64,000 bases of DNA from Paenibacillus agricola. GTDB lineage: Bacteria; Bacillota; Bacilli; Paenibacillales; NBRC-103111. The translations under genes and the position numbers were made by a program. The notes under the pieces are model-generated. The model was not told the origin of the DNA, made no database searches, and worked only from the letters and a program-made list of their open reading frames with translations. Location of the stretch: NCBI RefSeq assembly GCF_011440305.1, contig NZ_JAAOIW010000013.1:1-64000 (forward strand), given 5' to 3'. Of the stretch, positions 55,074 to 64,000 are shown piece by piece (position 1 is the stretch's first letter; each line of letters begins with the position of its first letter).

Positions 55074-55853
55074 ATGGAATACTTAGCTATTGTAATTGAT
55101 TTGGACGGAACGTTTCTTAGCTCCGGTAAAAAGGTCTCTAGGCGTAATCTTGACGCGGTATTAAGATGTGCGGCTATCGGATTGAGGATAATCGTAGCAA
55201 CCGCCAGACCTCCTCGATCGGTCCGTGTGTTGCTGCCGTCCGAACTTTTGGACGTATGCTCATTCGTCTACTATAATGGCGCGATGGTTGAACACATTGG
55301 AACAGGATTTGAGAGGCACATCTCCATCGAGAGACCGACTACGGCAGCGATACTAGACTATTGCTCCGCACGCATGCCGAATTGCAGTATTAGTCTGGAG
55401 GTTAGGGACCAATGGTTTGCTAATTACGGTCCTATTGACGAAGATGTCTTTCATACAAGGTTTTTCCAGCCACTGATCCGTTCGAATGACGAATTGAAGG
55501 TACTTGATGCTACAAAGTTGCTTATCACATACTTTGACAGTCCAGAGGAATTACACAGAACCTTCGGGGAGCAGGTTCATCTTGTGTTAACGGACCGGGG
55601 GACCCTAGTTCAGATCATGAATCGTACGGTTAGCAAGGCAAGTGGTGTGGCGTTACTGCTTCATCACTTTGAGATCCCTATATCCCAGGTTGTGGTGTTC
55701 GGAGATGATTACAACGACCTCGAGCTTTTTACGATGCCTGTGCACAAAGTTGCCATGCTGAATGCCATCGACGAGCTGAAACAGCTGGCGGACCAGATTA
55801 CGGATTCCAACGACAACGATGGTGTAGCGAAAGTGTTGGAACGTATCTCATAA
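55074..55853 (+). CDS. Cof-type HAD-superfamily phosphatase
   Basis: 259 residues. Motif I IDLDGTFL with the nucleophile Asp, motif II (IVATARPP), motif III Lys near residue 186 (VSKASGVALLL) and motif IV VVFGDDYNDLELF are complete. Such phosphatases act on sugar phosphates, nucleotides or flavin precursors. GGGAGGTGG precedes the ATG. A decayed relative lies 1 kb upstream. Confidence 0.93.
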   Translation: MEYLAIVIDLDGTFLSSGKKVSRRNLDAVLRCAAIGLRIIVATARPPRSVRVLLPSELLDVCSFVYYNGAMVEHIGTGFERHISIERPTTAAILDYCSARMPNCSISLEVRDQWFANYGPIDEDVFHTRFFQPLIRSNDELKVLDATKLLITYFDSPEELHRTFGEQVHLVLTDRGTLVQIMNRTVSKASGVALLLHHFEIPISQVVVFGDDYNDLELFTMPVHKVAMLNAIDELKQLADQITDSNDNDGVAKVLERIS

Positions 55854-56208
55854 TCGGACCAGACGATCAATCTGGTCTGGCTAGACATCCAATAAAGTGA
55901 ATCATTTGAAGCATATCTTTTAAGAAGCTAGCGGAATGAAACAGTTATCCCAGCTGCTCATCTGCAAGCGTACAGGCCTTGGCTGGTACTTCGCCGGTTG
56001 CTTTTCAGAGTAGTAAGTACTGCAAAGCTCGAAGAAGAACATCTTGTGTTAAACCCTTTCGCAATGCCTTACGAGTTTGCTTGGTGTTCCAATATAAATA
56101 TTCCATGTTGAGATAGAGGCTCTTGCTCTTGGCTACAGTAGACGCGCTCGCCAACCCCTGTTCGGGACTTTCACCCTAGAGATGACGTCCATGCTGCGGG
56201 GCGTACTT
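55854..56208 (-). other. Intergenic region with a coding relic
   Basis: The minus strand from about 56160 to a stop at 56005 reads as protein (SKSLYLNMEYLYWNTKQTRK then ALRKGLTQDVLLRALQ). It has no start with a ribosome site; it looks like the end of a deleted gene of unknown kind. Nothing else was seen. Confidence 0.3.
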
Positions 56209-56246
56209 AAAAAGGTGTCGGGGTGAAATACCCCAACACCTTTTTT
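56209..56246. terminator. Bidirectional terminator before the surface enzyme's 3' end
   Basis: AAAAAGGTGT and GGGGT pair with ACCCC and ACACCTTTTTT; it ends the minus-strand pectate-lyase transcript. Confidence 0.85.
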
Positions 56247-56255
56247 GTTTTGTTT

Positions 56256-59200
56256 CTATTTCAACGAATCAATCAAAGAAGCAATTTCAGGGTTCAATTT
56301 TAAGGAGCGAAGCAATACGGTCAATGCTTCGGCACGAGTCGAGTTTTTGTCTGGAGCAAAGGAACCTTCACCCGCGCCGTTAATAATGCCGGCCTTAGCT
56401 GCCGCTTCGATCTGGTCTTTATTCCACGAATCGCCGATATCGGTAAACGCAGCGCTGCTTGTTCCTTGAACTGTAGTCAGGTTAATGATTCTGGCGATCA
56501 TGGCGATCATTTCTGCACGGGTGATGTTAGCTTCAGGGTAGAATGTGCCATCTTCATATCCGTTGATGATACCATTTGATGCAAGTGCCAAGATCGCTTC
56601 TTTAGCCCAACTTTCGTTGATATCACTAAACTGAGTAGCCTTCAATTCTCCAGTACCGATATTGAAGGTTTTGACAACGATAGCAGCAAACTCGCCACGA
56701 GTAATAGGAGTATCCGGCTTAAATGTACCATTCTCGTAACCATTAACGACCCCAAGCTTCGAGAACACATGTATACTTTCGGCTGACCAATGATCGGATA
56801 CATCTTCAAACGTTACAGATTCATTAGAAGATCTTATTTTTTCTTCCAAAACCTTCTTCAATAAGGAAACTGACTCGGGTTTGCTCAGATCGAATACCGG
56901 TTGGCCCGGGGTAGTCGTTACTACCACTGATGCCGGTGTTTCTGGTGCAGATGGCGATGCTGGCGTTGCCGGTTCTGCCGGCGTTTGAGGTGCAGATGGT
57001 GTTTCTGGTGCAGATGGTGATGCCGGCGTTGCGGCATTGCTTCTCGGTCGGTAGAGCTCTGTTATTACCGTCACGCTCGGCCCACTGGTAGACCAGTTGC
57101 CTGCCGCATCCCCTGCCTGTATTGCGAAGGTATAGGTAGTTCCTGCTGTGAGACCTGTTACATTATAGCTGTTTACCGCGCTCGTCGCTGTTGTAAGTGG
57201 TGTTGAGCCCTGGTGTACATTGTAGCCTGTAACACCTACATTGTCTGTTGCTGCAGTCCATGTAAGCGTTGTACCTGTTTGTGTCGTATTACTTGCGGCA
57301 AAAGTACTTCCGGTAGACCAAACCGGTGCTGTCGTATCAGTTGAAGCAAGAGTGGTAACATTAACCGTTCTAGCTTCTGACAAATTATTTCCATCATCTA
57401 CAGCCTTTACACTGAAGGTATAGGATGTACCTGCGGTGAGCTCTGTTACTGCATATGAATATACGTTTGATGTTACTGTCTGCAAAAGGGATGAACCATT
57501 ATATATTTTGTAGCCTGTAACTCCTACACTATCTGTTGCTGCAGTCCATGTGAGTGTTGTACCAGTGTGGGTAGTGTTACTTGCAGTGAGCGTACTTCCA
57601 ACAGGCCAAACCGGTGCTGTCGTATCAGCTGAAGCAAGTTCGGAGGCGTCTACTCGCACGTTGTGCAGCATGACGGTGTTATTGGTACTCGTGTTGCCGT
57701 ATTCGTAAGAGGAGTTGCCAGAGTTGTTAATGCGGATGCCGAAGCCGCCGAGAATGTTGTTATCCAAAGCGCCGGTTTCATCCGTCCACGAGATGTCAAC
57801 CGAATTAGGCAGATTTTGTTCGGTTTGCAGCGGCGTCTTCTCGGACAGCGTCGAGGCCTGTACGCGAAGGGTGCTGCCCGTTACGGAAACGGTAATGGTG
57901 CTCTTTGGCATAAACGCGACTGTCTTAAGAGGCTCGCTCAACGGCGTCTGATCGGTGCCGTCATATTTATACAGCGTCCATATCGTAGCGTTAGAGCCGC
58001 CGGCAGCGGTACGTTCTACGCGCAGGCCGTATCCCTTGCGGGTCGCCGGATCGTATTTAACATAGATATCCATGAATTGGCCGTTGCCGCCGAAGCCCTG
58101 GCCCTCTACCTTACTTGTGGAGTAGTTCAGTATCAGCGACATGTCGCCGTAGCTGCCGGGTTGACCGAACACGAATCTAGTGTTCGTACCGTTGGAATTG
58201 CTCTGAAGGCCCCAAATCTTATCCGTGCCGTTGCTTCCGATACCCCATCCCCACGGCACTCCTGTACCGCTCACGCGGTCAAAGAACCATCTGCCCTTCG
58301 TGGGGGTATTGTCTTCATGGGTAAAATACAAATTCTTAAAGTCGGTATACAACGACGTTTCCGTTACGTCGGCCGCCGTGACCGCACGCTGGGTGTATAC
58401 CGTGACGGGGGCGCCAGCGGAGCTGAACTCATACTTCGGTGTGATAACGGCGCGTAGGTAGTAACCTACGTCGTACTTATTAAGAGCGTAGTTTTTATAC
58501 GGATCGTCTACGAAGAATTCGTTAGCGTCGTTGCGCATCGTGCCGATATGAATGCCGTTCGTAGTATCGGAACCCGTCTCGCGGTACCATTCGATGACGG
58601 AGGTATCCTTGTATCCGAGCTGGTCCAGCGTGTATCTGAGCGTCGCAAGGCTCTCGCTGATATCGATCGCGGGCTCCTTAACTACGGGCGCGGGGACGGC
58701 CGTCGGGCGTATGTCCAGCGTCGCGCCGGCTGAGATACCGCTCGGAAGCGTGCCCGTCACAATCGTCTTAACGATAGCGCCGGTATTGTTGGGCTTGGCG
58801 GTCAGCGTAATTACGCCGGTCGCCGCGTCGACTGTGCCGTTCAAAAGACTCGTATCGTACGACCAAACGGTGTTTTTTACGTCGACGGAATCCGCCGGAC
58901 TCGGGGCGGGAGTCAAAACGGCCCTGTTGGTGTTGTCTGCTTTGTCGGAATACATGATTTTACCCGTTGCGCCGACTAAGAATCGGTATGGCAGGTTGGC
59001 GTAAGATGCCCACTCAGCGTTGTATTGGCCTTTAGGGTCCCAACCGTCTTTACCCTTTAAGAGGTTATACACGTTGTATTCCTCGCCGACCTTAAAGGCC
59101 CCAAGGGTGTTTCCAGTAAGCGTGACGGAGGTTTGCGGCTGGGACGGGCTGATTAAGAGCGGCGTTTTTCCATCGCCGATTGTGTTGTTCGATACAAAGT

Positions 59201-62200
59201 GGCGGGCGTCCTCGCGCACCACGTTTTCCCACTCGACAGATTCGATCCGGCCGGTGAACTCGGTATCGATGATGGCGAAGATACCGTTCGCGTTAGGGCC
59301 GATTGCGTTGGACTGCTTAGCAAGGTAAAGATCCGTACTAGTCATTTGCGGCATGCCGATGATTTTGCTGCCCAGCAGGACGTTGATGCCGCCGTTACCG
59401 GCGCCGCTGACGGACGGGTGGTTGCCGAAGAAGTGAAAGGTACTGTTCTCGTACACATTGACACCGCCGGCGAAAATGGAGTCGTCGGTTAATTGGAAAA
59501 AGCTGTCTAAGAAATACGCGCGGGTGGGCGCAAGGCCAAGCATCATGTTCAAATAGCCGACGAACCGCGTGTTTTTAAAGTACAGCTTGTCGGGCGCGCC
59601 CGTGCCGTTGGCTCTCGTTAAAACCTCGGCGTGGTTTTTGGAGTCTATGCGCTTATTCATATTTTGTGACGGATCGCGCGGATAAACCAAATCCTCCTGC
59701 GCGTAGTTTGCGATTGTGACGTTCTCGCCGTGGAAGCCCGAGGAGATGCCAAGCGAATACCAGCTGCCGGTCGCGCCTAAGCCGGTCGCGCCCCCTTCGC
59801 CGCGGTTTCCGCTGATGATCGCGTCTGTAGCATCCTCGGTAAGGCCGATGAAAGAGATGTTTTCGCCCAAAATGCTGAGGCCGATATTCGGACCTGCAAT
59901 CACGCCGCCTTCCTTATACGTCAAATCCGTCCAGTACACGCCGGGGGCAACGTACACCGTCGTACCCGCGGGCAGCGTCAGCTCACGTTGGTTTGCGGAC
60001 AGCGTTCCCAAGGTCTGCAGCGTCGCCGCGACGTAAGGGCCTTCAAGCTCTTCAGCCGAGGCGTAGGCGTTCAGCAGGCGATGCGTCTCGTCTACCTGGA
60101 CCCACTTTGCGTGCAGCACCACGGAACCGGCTACCTTTTCGTTCAAAAAGTCCCACATATGGACTCTGGTGGTTTTATCCGTGTACCAGCCCACAAATAC
60201 CCAACCGTCCTTTTTAGGACGCGCAGGAACCGTGATTGCGTCTCCGACATGCACGCGTTGCGGATCGACTGCGCTACCGCCGTTGGTGTCAAACATTACC
60301 AACAGATCATCGCCGTTTATCGCGTAGATATCAGACCAATCACTTTCTCCGAAGGAATTGACCGCCTTTATCCTAAAGGCATATGTTGCTTCCCTGCTGT
60401 CGGCCTGTGCCAAAATGGCTTTCCAGTTGGCGAATTGGTCTATCTTTTGGCTGATAAAGGTGTTTGGCCTGGAACTCGCTTGAACGGTTCCAATTGTTTC
60501 CCAATTGTTACTTCCCTTATCCCACTGAATTTCATAGTGGTCTGTCGAAACATCTTTGGAAACCCAATCGATTGTAAAGGTATCTTTGTAGACAACAATC
60601 TTGCCGGGAGCAGGTATAAATGACGTAGGCTCACCGAAAGCAGAACGCACTTCGTCGTTGATTTTAACGCTTGAAATTGCAGGAGCCGCGGGAGCCGAAT
60701 CGGGAGCCAATGCAGGCATTGCGCCGGTATAGGTCTCAATCTCGTTTCTCAAAGCTTCGACTTGTTCCGGGGTTTCTGTTGGCCATACGCCACTACGGTT
60801 TGGCCTGAATGACCAATCCAATTGCGCGGGGGGGGTTGTGGACATATTCGGATTCGTAGTGGTTGAACCCGCAGCAACCACAACGCCAATGTCCAGCTTC
60901 GGGTCAAAGTACTTCCGAGAAGCCTCGTCAAGAACATTTGGCTGAAGGCTTAGAGCAGCATCCCTGAGGTGTTGAAGATCTGTCTCTGTAAGACCGGTCA
61001 TATAATCTGAGGAGCGTCTAAAACCATCTACACTATTAGGGAAGTCGCCTTCAGTTACATCCTCTCTTGTGATGATAAAGCCGGGAGCGTCTCCAAAGAA
61101 ATGGTTAGATCCACTTCCAGTAGTAGAATCAATGGGATCATTACCCCTTGCATGACCCTGGCGGCTTCTAAGGAATGGGAAGTTGACGTTGTCAAAGATA
61201 TTGCCTTCCGCCCATATGGTGGCATTGTGGGCCGCGCCAATACCATAACCCGTATTTCTATCTAAGAGAGTATCATGATACGGATGCCCCTGAATATCTT
61301 CAAACAGGTTATTAAACGCGTGAACCCTGGCGTTGCGCACACGGGGGGTCCTTTCCTCCGAGCCCAAGAACCAGTTGTGGTGTAAGGTGCCATAGTGAGC
61401 GCTTATTGAAGTGGTGCCGCCGCCAATCAGCAAGACCTTGCTGCTTCCGGCATATTTATTGTAAGAAACCGTGTAGTTTCTTGCGTGGTTCGATACGTCT
61501 GTCGCGCCGTCACCCTTTGCCTGGTCAGGGTCTTGGTTTAGAGCGAGATGCTTATTCTGCCCGTATCCAAATGTACAGTTATGTACCCATACATTGGAAG
61601 CCCTTATGGTCGTATTGACGCCATTAATCTTTATGGCGTCGTCATACCACTGGTCGAACCTGAGATTACGGAATTCCACGTTGTGGGCTCCGCTGGTGCT
61701 TATGCCCCAGCCAAAGATCGTCGTGTCGGGGCCAATACCTTCGATGGTTACATTGCCGTTGCCCTGGCCGACCTGAATCATACGGTTGCTGTTTAACCAC
61801 GTAGGTCCTACCGTGCCGGAGTTGGCAACGGTTGAGTTGACCGTTTCAAAAGAGCCGACAGTACCTAAGAAGCGAATGACAAGAGGTGTTCTCGCATTTG
61901 CAGTAGATCCTCTGCCTGCTGAAAATACATTCGACGGAAGGGTTTCCCTCATATTTTCATGGGTTACATAGATTATTATAGCATTGGGATCCACTCTGCC
62001 ATCCGGCAAATATCCGCCTATGGCCCCATTGGGAGCAAAAGTGTGGCTTCCTTCGAAAGTATTTGCGTTGGAAGGCACAAACGCTGCGCCATTACGCGGG
62101 AAAGACCAAGTTTTAAGATCGGTGAATGTGTGAAGAACCGTCGTGCCGTCAGCCCCCCTGACTTGGATTTCGTATTCTCCTTTGGGAAGGCCGGGAATAT

Positions 62201-62534
62201 CCACACGCCAGGTGTTGCGGGCAGGATCCACCTTGCGGACAAGCTGGGCGTCCACTTCTTTCCAGTCCACAAGCCAGCCTGCGATTGGGCTGTTATCTCT
62301 CCAGTCGTTAGCGCCCAAAGTCCGGACGTAAGCCCGGTATCCGCCGACGGATTTACCTGTCCAAGTGGCATAAGCAGTTTCAAACCAAGTGCCTGCGCGC
62401 GTAGTACTTGTGGGCATAGTACCTGTGGGTGCAGCTACATCGTCACCTGTGGCGGCAAACCCGATTGTCGGGAACATACTGAGCACAAGAAGCACGCTGA
62501 TCAGAATGTTGACTACTCTCTTTACTACAATCAT
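56256..62534 (-). CDS. SLH-anchored pectate lyase/pectinesterase-like multidomain enzyme
   Basis: 2092 residues. Order: signal peptide (1-27); PL1 pectate lyase beta-helix about 190-490, with FRNLRFDQWYDDAIKI, GATDVSNHARNYTVSYN and HHNWFLGSEERTPRVRN; a fibronectin-III-like domain about 620-735; an InlB-type beta repeat about 742-808 (FDTNGGSAVDP, FVGWYTDKTT); a second beta-helix about 828-1180 of pectinesterase type (VYVAPGVYW, GWDPKGQYNAEW); a beta region about 1280-1630, LamG-like; two fibronectin-III domains about 1635-1830 with nearly the same sequence; a Pro/Thr/Ala linker (about 1831-1868); and three SLH domains from about 1905. The enzyme would be held on the cell wall through SLH and cut pectin outside the cell; the sugar operons of this window could take up the products. 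The middle part has a clearly higher G+C content than the ends, suggesting a chimeric origin. Confidence 0.88.
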   Translation of the reverse strand: MIVVKRVVNILISVLLVLSMFPTIGFAATGDDVAAPTGTMPTSTTRAGTWFETAYATWTGKSVGGYRAYVRTLGANDWRDNSPIAGWLVDWKEVDAQLVRKVDPARNTWRVDIPGLPKGEYEIQVRGADGTTVLHTFTDLKTWSFPRNGAAFVPSNANTFEGSHTFAPNGAIGGYLPDGRVDPNAIIIYVTHENMRETLPSNVFSAGRGSTANARTPLVIRFLGTVGSFETVNSTVANSGTVGPTWLNSNRMIQVGQGNGNVTIEGIGPDTTIFGWGISTSGAHNVEFRNLRFDQWYDDAIKINGVNTTIRASNVWVHNCTFGYGQNKHLALNQDPDQAKGDGATDVSNHARNYTVSYNKYAGSSKVLLIGGGTTSISAHYGTLHHNWFLGSEERTPRVRNARVHAFNNLFEDIQGHPYHDTLLDRNTGYGIGAAHNATIWAEGNIFDNVNFPFLRSRQGHARGNDPIDSTTGSGSNHFFGDAPGFIITREDVTEGDFPNSVDGFRRSSDYMTGLTETDLQHLRDAALSLQPNVLDEASRKYFDPKLDIGVVVAAGSTTTNPNMSTTPPAQLDWSFRPNRSGVWPTETPEQVEALRNEIETYTGAMPALAPDSAPAAPAISSVKINDEVRSAFGEPTSFIPAPGKIVVYKDTFTIDWVSKDVSTDHYEIQWDKGSNNWETIGTVQASSRPNTFISQKIDQFANWKAILAQADSREATYAFRIKAVNSFGESDWSDIYAINGDDLLVMFDTNGGSAVDPQRVHVGDAITVPARPKKDGWVFVGWYTDKTTRVHMWDFLNEKVAGSVVLHAKWVQVDETHRLLNAYASAEELEGPYVAATLQTLGTLSANQRELTLPAGTTVYVAPGVYWTDLTYKEGGVIAGPNIGLSILGENISFIGLTEDATDAIISGNRGEGGATGLGATGSWYSLGISSGFHGENVTIANYAQEDLVYPRDPSQNMNKRIDSKNHAEVLTRANGTGAPDKLYFKNTRFVGYLNMMLGLAPTRAYFLDSFFQLTDDSIFAGGVNVYENSTFHFFGNHPSVSGAGNGGINVLLGSKIIGMPQMTSTDLYLAKQSNAIGPNANGIFAIIDTEFTGRIESVEWENVVREDARHFVSNNTIGDGKTPLLISPSQPQTSVTLTGNTLGAFKVGEEYNVYNLLKGKDGWDPKGQYNAEWASYANLPYRFLVGATGKIMYSDKADNTNRAVLTPAPSPADSVDVKNTVWSYDTSLLNGTVDAATGVITLTAKPNNTGAIVKTIVTGTLPSGISAGATLDIRPTAVPAPVVKEPAIDISESLATLRYTLDQLGYKDTSVIEWYRETGSDTTNGIHIGTMRNDANEFFVDDPYKNYALNKYDVGYYLRAVITPKYEFSSAGAPVTVYTQRAVTAADVTETSLYTDFKNLYFTHEDNTPTKGRWFFDRVSGTGVPWGWGIGSNGTDKIWGLQSNSNGTNTRFVFGQPGSYGDMSLILNYSTSKVEGQGFGGNGQFMDIYVKYDPATRKGYGLRVERTAAGGSNATIWTLYKYDGTDQTPLSEPLKTVAFMPKSTITVSVTGSTLRVQASTLSEKTPLQTEQNLPNSVDISWTDETGALDNNILGGFGIRINNSGNSSYEYGNTSTNNTVMLHNVRVDASELASADTTAPVWPVGSTLTASNTTHTGTTLTWTAATDSVGVTGYKIYNGSSLLQTVTSNVYSYAVTELTAGTSYTFSVKAVDDGNNLSEARTVNVTTLASTDTTAPVWSTGSTFAASNTTQTGTTLTWTAATDNVGVTGYNVHQGSTPLTTATSAVNSYNVTGLTAGTTYTFAIQAGDAAGNWSTSGPSVTVITELYRPRSNAATPASPSAPETPSAPQTPAEPATPASPSAPETPASVVVTTTPGQPVFDLSKPESVSLLKKVLEEKIRSSNESVTFEDVSDHWSAESIHVFSKLGVVNGYENGTFKPDTPITRGEFAAIVVKTFNIGTGELKATQFSDINESWAKEAILALASNGIINGYEDGTFYPEANITRAEMIAMIARIINLTTVQGTSSAAFTDIGDSWNKDQIEAAAKAGIINGAGEGSFAPDKNSTRAEALTVLLRSLKLNPEIASLIDSLK

Positions 62535-63056
62535 AGATACACCCCTTATACTTTTATATTTGAAGGCTGCCCTTCACACAACCTCAATAATAAATACTTC
62601 CCCCTTCCGTATGGCACCGTGGCTGCGGGCGGATTGGCGGCACCAGAATAAAAAATTAGCGAGGTAGTGTTTCATCTGGCAGTGCACCAGCTGCGGCTGC
62701 CTGTTGGTAGGTAAACACGTTCGGGAAAAAAGCAGCAAGCATTGTGAACACCTGAAAGGTACTTGCACGTTTCTTCAATGAAAGCTTGTTCGTGTAAAGC
62801 ATCCATGCAATCGATTTTTCAATTTTGTCAATAACCAATAACGAGCAAGTGCATCCCCCTTCTTAGCAATAATGAAAACACTTACATAGATAAATATATG
62901 GGGCTAGGTCGTTACAAACAATATGCATATTTTAACCAGATACATGTTTTAATGTTTAATCTTCATATTTCCAATTACATAACCCAGCTAAAATAGATTC
63001 AAAATCTTTCGCCAACTCTATAGTTTTCCAGCCATTACTTTCAATATGTATTATAG
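62535..63056. other. Upstream region of the surface enzyme with a doubtful small ORF
   Basis: The minus strand has a 60-codon frame at 62656-62838 (TTG start; LSLKKRASTFQVFTMLAAFF in the middle) with a GGGGG about 15 bases ahead of the start, which is far for a ribosome site. No family was recognised. TGAAAACACTTACA near 62873 is one base off a cre site and could mediate glucose repression of the lyase, but lies 340 bases before its start. Confidence 0.35.
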
Positions 63057-63706
63057 GCGGTTCTTCTTTCTGTAAGCGTCAAACCCAGCACACCTTCAAA
63101 TCCAGTTTCGGTCATGAGAAGATACAGTTATGTTATCGTCAGGCATTAAAAAGTTGTGTTGGCTAAAAAGTTTCGACCGTGGTTACCTCGATTATGCTAG
63201 GTTCGACGACTACTGTGACCGCGGCATTTTCTTTGTCACTTGAATGAACGAAGATAAACGCAGTGATTCGCCCAATTGAATCCTTCGCGCTACCCGCAGA
63301 TAACGGTGTACTCACGGACAAAATAGTCGTCCTCGGAACGCCAAAGAAGCGGATAGAGAACGTATTGCGCCTGATCTACAGCGTAGACTACGAAGGGAAT
63401 CCCGTGGCTACTCTAACGAATCGATTCGACCTGGATGCGGATGAAATCGGGCAAATTTACCGCGAACGATGGGCGATAGAGACTTTTTTTAAGTGGATGA
63501 AGAAGCATGTTAGGATCAGGAACTTTTACGGAACGAGCGAACGGGCGGTAATGAACCAAGTATGGATGGCATCAATTCGTTGGCGTTTATGGCGGATCAT
63601 TCCGATCTTCATTTGTGCATCTATTCCCCAGCAGCGGGCTGCGTCATACAGGAACTGTGAACTGCCGCCCTGCTGCGTTGTCCTTCCTCTTTGCTCTGAG
63701 CGTTAA
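63057..63706 (+). mobile_element. IS4-family transposase pseudogene
   Basis: Before 63263 the reading FDRGYLDYARFDDYCDRGIF runs into TGA (CGA changed) and a frameshift; afterwards the frame continues with VIRPIESFALPADN, QIYRERWAIETFFKWMKKHV and ends abnormally after AVMNQVWMASI. Parts at both ends are missing. It is a different copy from the remnant at 16349. Confidence 0.8.
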
Positions 63707-63833
63707 TAAGCTGCGATCCTGGTAATCCTGTTACTAGTATAAGCGTACTGTGGCTGCTCTCGGAACCGCGGTCTATAATAAGAAAATGCTTTAGCGAGCC
63801 ATATTCGAACTTGCGGAAAAGAGGGACACTAGG

Positions 63834-64000
63834 ATGGGAAATGAGATAACACAACGAAAATTGGGAAGGCTCGGGCTTGAAGTGTCAGCCCTTGGTCTTG
63901 GCACGATGATGATGCCGGACAACGAAGAGTCGATACACACCATTCATGGCGCGCTTGATCTTGGCGTCACACTGTTCGATACGGCGGATATTTATGGCGG
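63834..64000 (+). CDS. Aldo/keto reductase, partial (N-terminal)
   Basis: The first 55 residues of an aldo/keto reductase ([28 protein letters not shown] with the catalytic Asp and Tyr). The window ends inside the gene. Confidence 0.85.
   Translation, partial: MGNEITQRKLGRLGLEVSALGLGTMMMPDNEESIHTIHGALDLGVTLFDTADIYG

Noticed and set aside
57045-57630. DNA-level repeat, two copies of about 290 bases
   Set aside because: It is the coding repeat of two fibronectin-III domains, not a mobile or regulatory element.
57241-62651. Many plus-strand frames of 60-260 codons across the pectate lyase gene
   Set aside because: They are antisense shadows of a G+C-rich long gene, have no ribosome sites and no family motifs.
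1-64000. CRISPR array, tRNA or rRNA genes, prophage modules
   Set aside because: No repeat-spacer pattern, tRNA-like cloverleaf or rRNA sequence, and no phage structural or integrase gene was seen on reading both strands.

Overview
The window looks like a chromosomal segment of a spore-forming, low-to-mid GC Gram-positive bacterium of the Paenibacillus type. The signs are an alpha/beta small acid-soluble spore protein, two LplB/YtcP-style sugar importers that lack their own ATPase and sit beside YesM/YesN-like or AraC regulators, a very large secreted pectin-degrading enzyme with three S-layer homology (SLH) domains, LexA boxes of the Gram-positive type, strong AGGAGG ribosome sites with some TTG/GTG starts, and several c-di-AMP (ydaO-type) riboswitches. 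The genus is inferred from gene content only. No tRNA, rRNA or CRISPR array was seen.

Layout. 1-13 kb: a plant-polysaccharide (probably rhamnose-containing) utilisation operon with a binding protein, two permeases, a membrane-bound AraC regulator, a GH106-like hydrolase, an enolase-superfamily enzyme, an aldo/keto reductase and a Gfo/Idh dehydrogenase. 13-17 kb: an accessory patch with a P-loop kinase frameshifted in a G8 tract, IS3 and IS4 remnants, a PadR-MFS efflux pair, and a RelE-type toxin gene broken by a 5-bp duplication next to the IS4 remnant. 17-24.5 kb: a YesN/YesM two-component system divergent from a second sugar importer, followed by a 2H phosphoesterase. 25-32 kb: a chemotaxis receptor, a small XRE regulator with a membrane protein, CorA, and a PAS-GGDEF-EAL protein.

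32-45.3 kb is a potassium-homeostasis island and the most unusual part of the window. On the minus strand a c-di-AMP riboswitch precedes two unrecognised genes and a KdpB with no KdpA or KdpC. On the plus strand two complete c-di-AMP riboswitches, each with its own terminator, stand in series before an unrecognised Rossmann-like gene, a 35-residue membrane peptide, kdpF, kdpA, kdpB, kdpC and a KdpD-like protein. That protein is a head-to-tail duplication of the KdpD N-terminal region and has no histidine kinase part; no kdpE is present. Between the two riboswitch-controlled units a YitT-type gene is flanked by two near-identical 70-bp repeats, each coding the core of the same small membrane peptide.

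45.3-56 kb: a PCYCGC lipoprotein, a P1B metal ATPase preceded by a decayed ArsR gene, a spore protein, a ligase-like protein whose catalytic lysine position is glutamine, and SOS-controlled genes. The SOS genes include a Y-family polymerase enclosed by two paralogous small proteins and LexA-type boxes. Two VOC genes (one broken), a HAD phosphatase and a fragment of a second one, and a DUF4275-like gene follow. 56-62.5 kb: the 2092-residue SLH-anchored pectate lyase/pectinesterase-like protein, functionally related to the carbohydrate operons of the first third. The window ends in an IS4 pseudogene and the start of an aldo/keto reductase.
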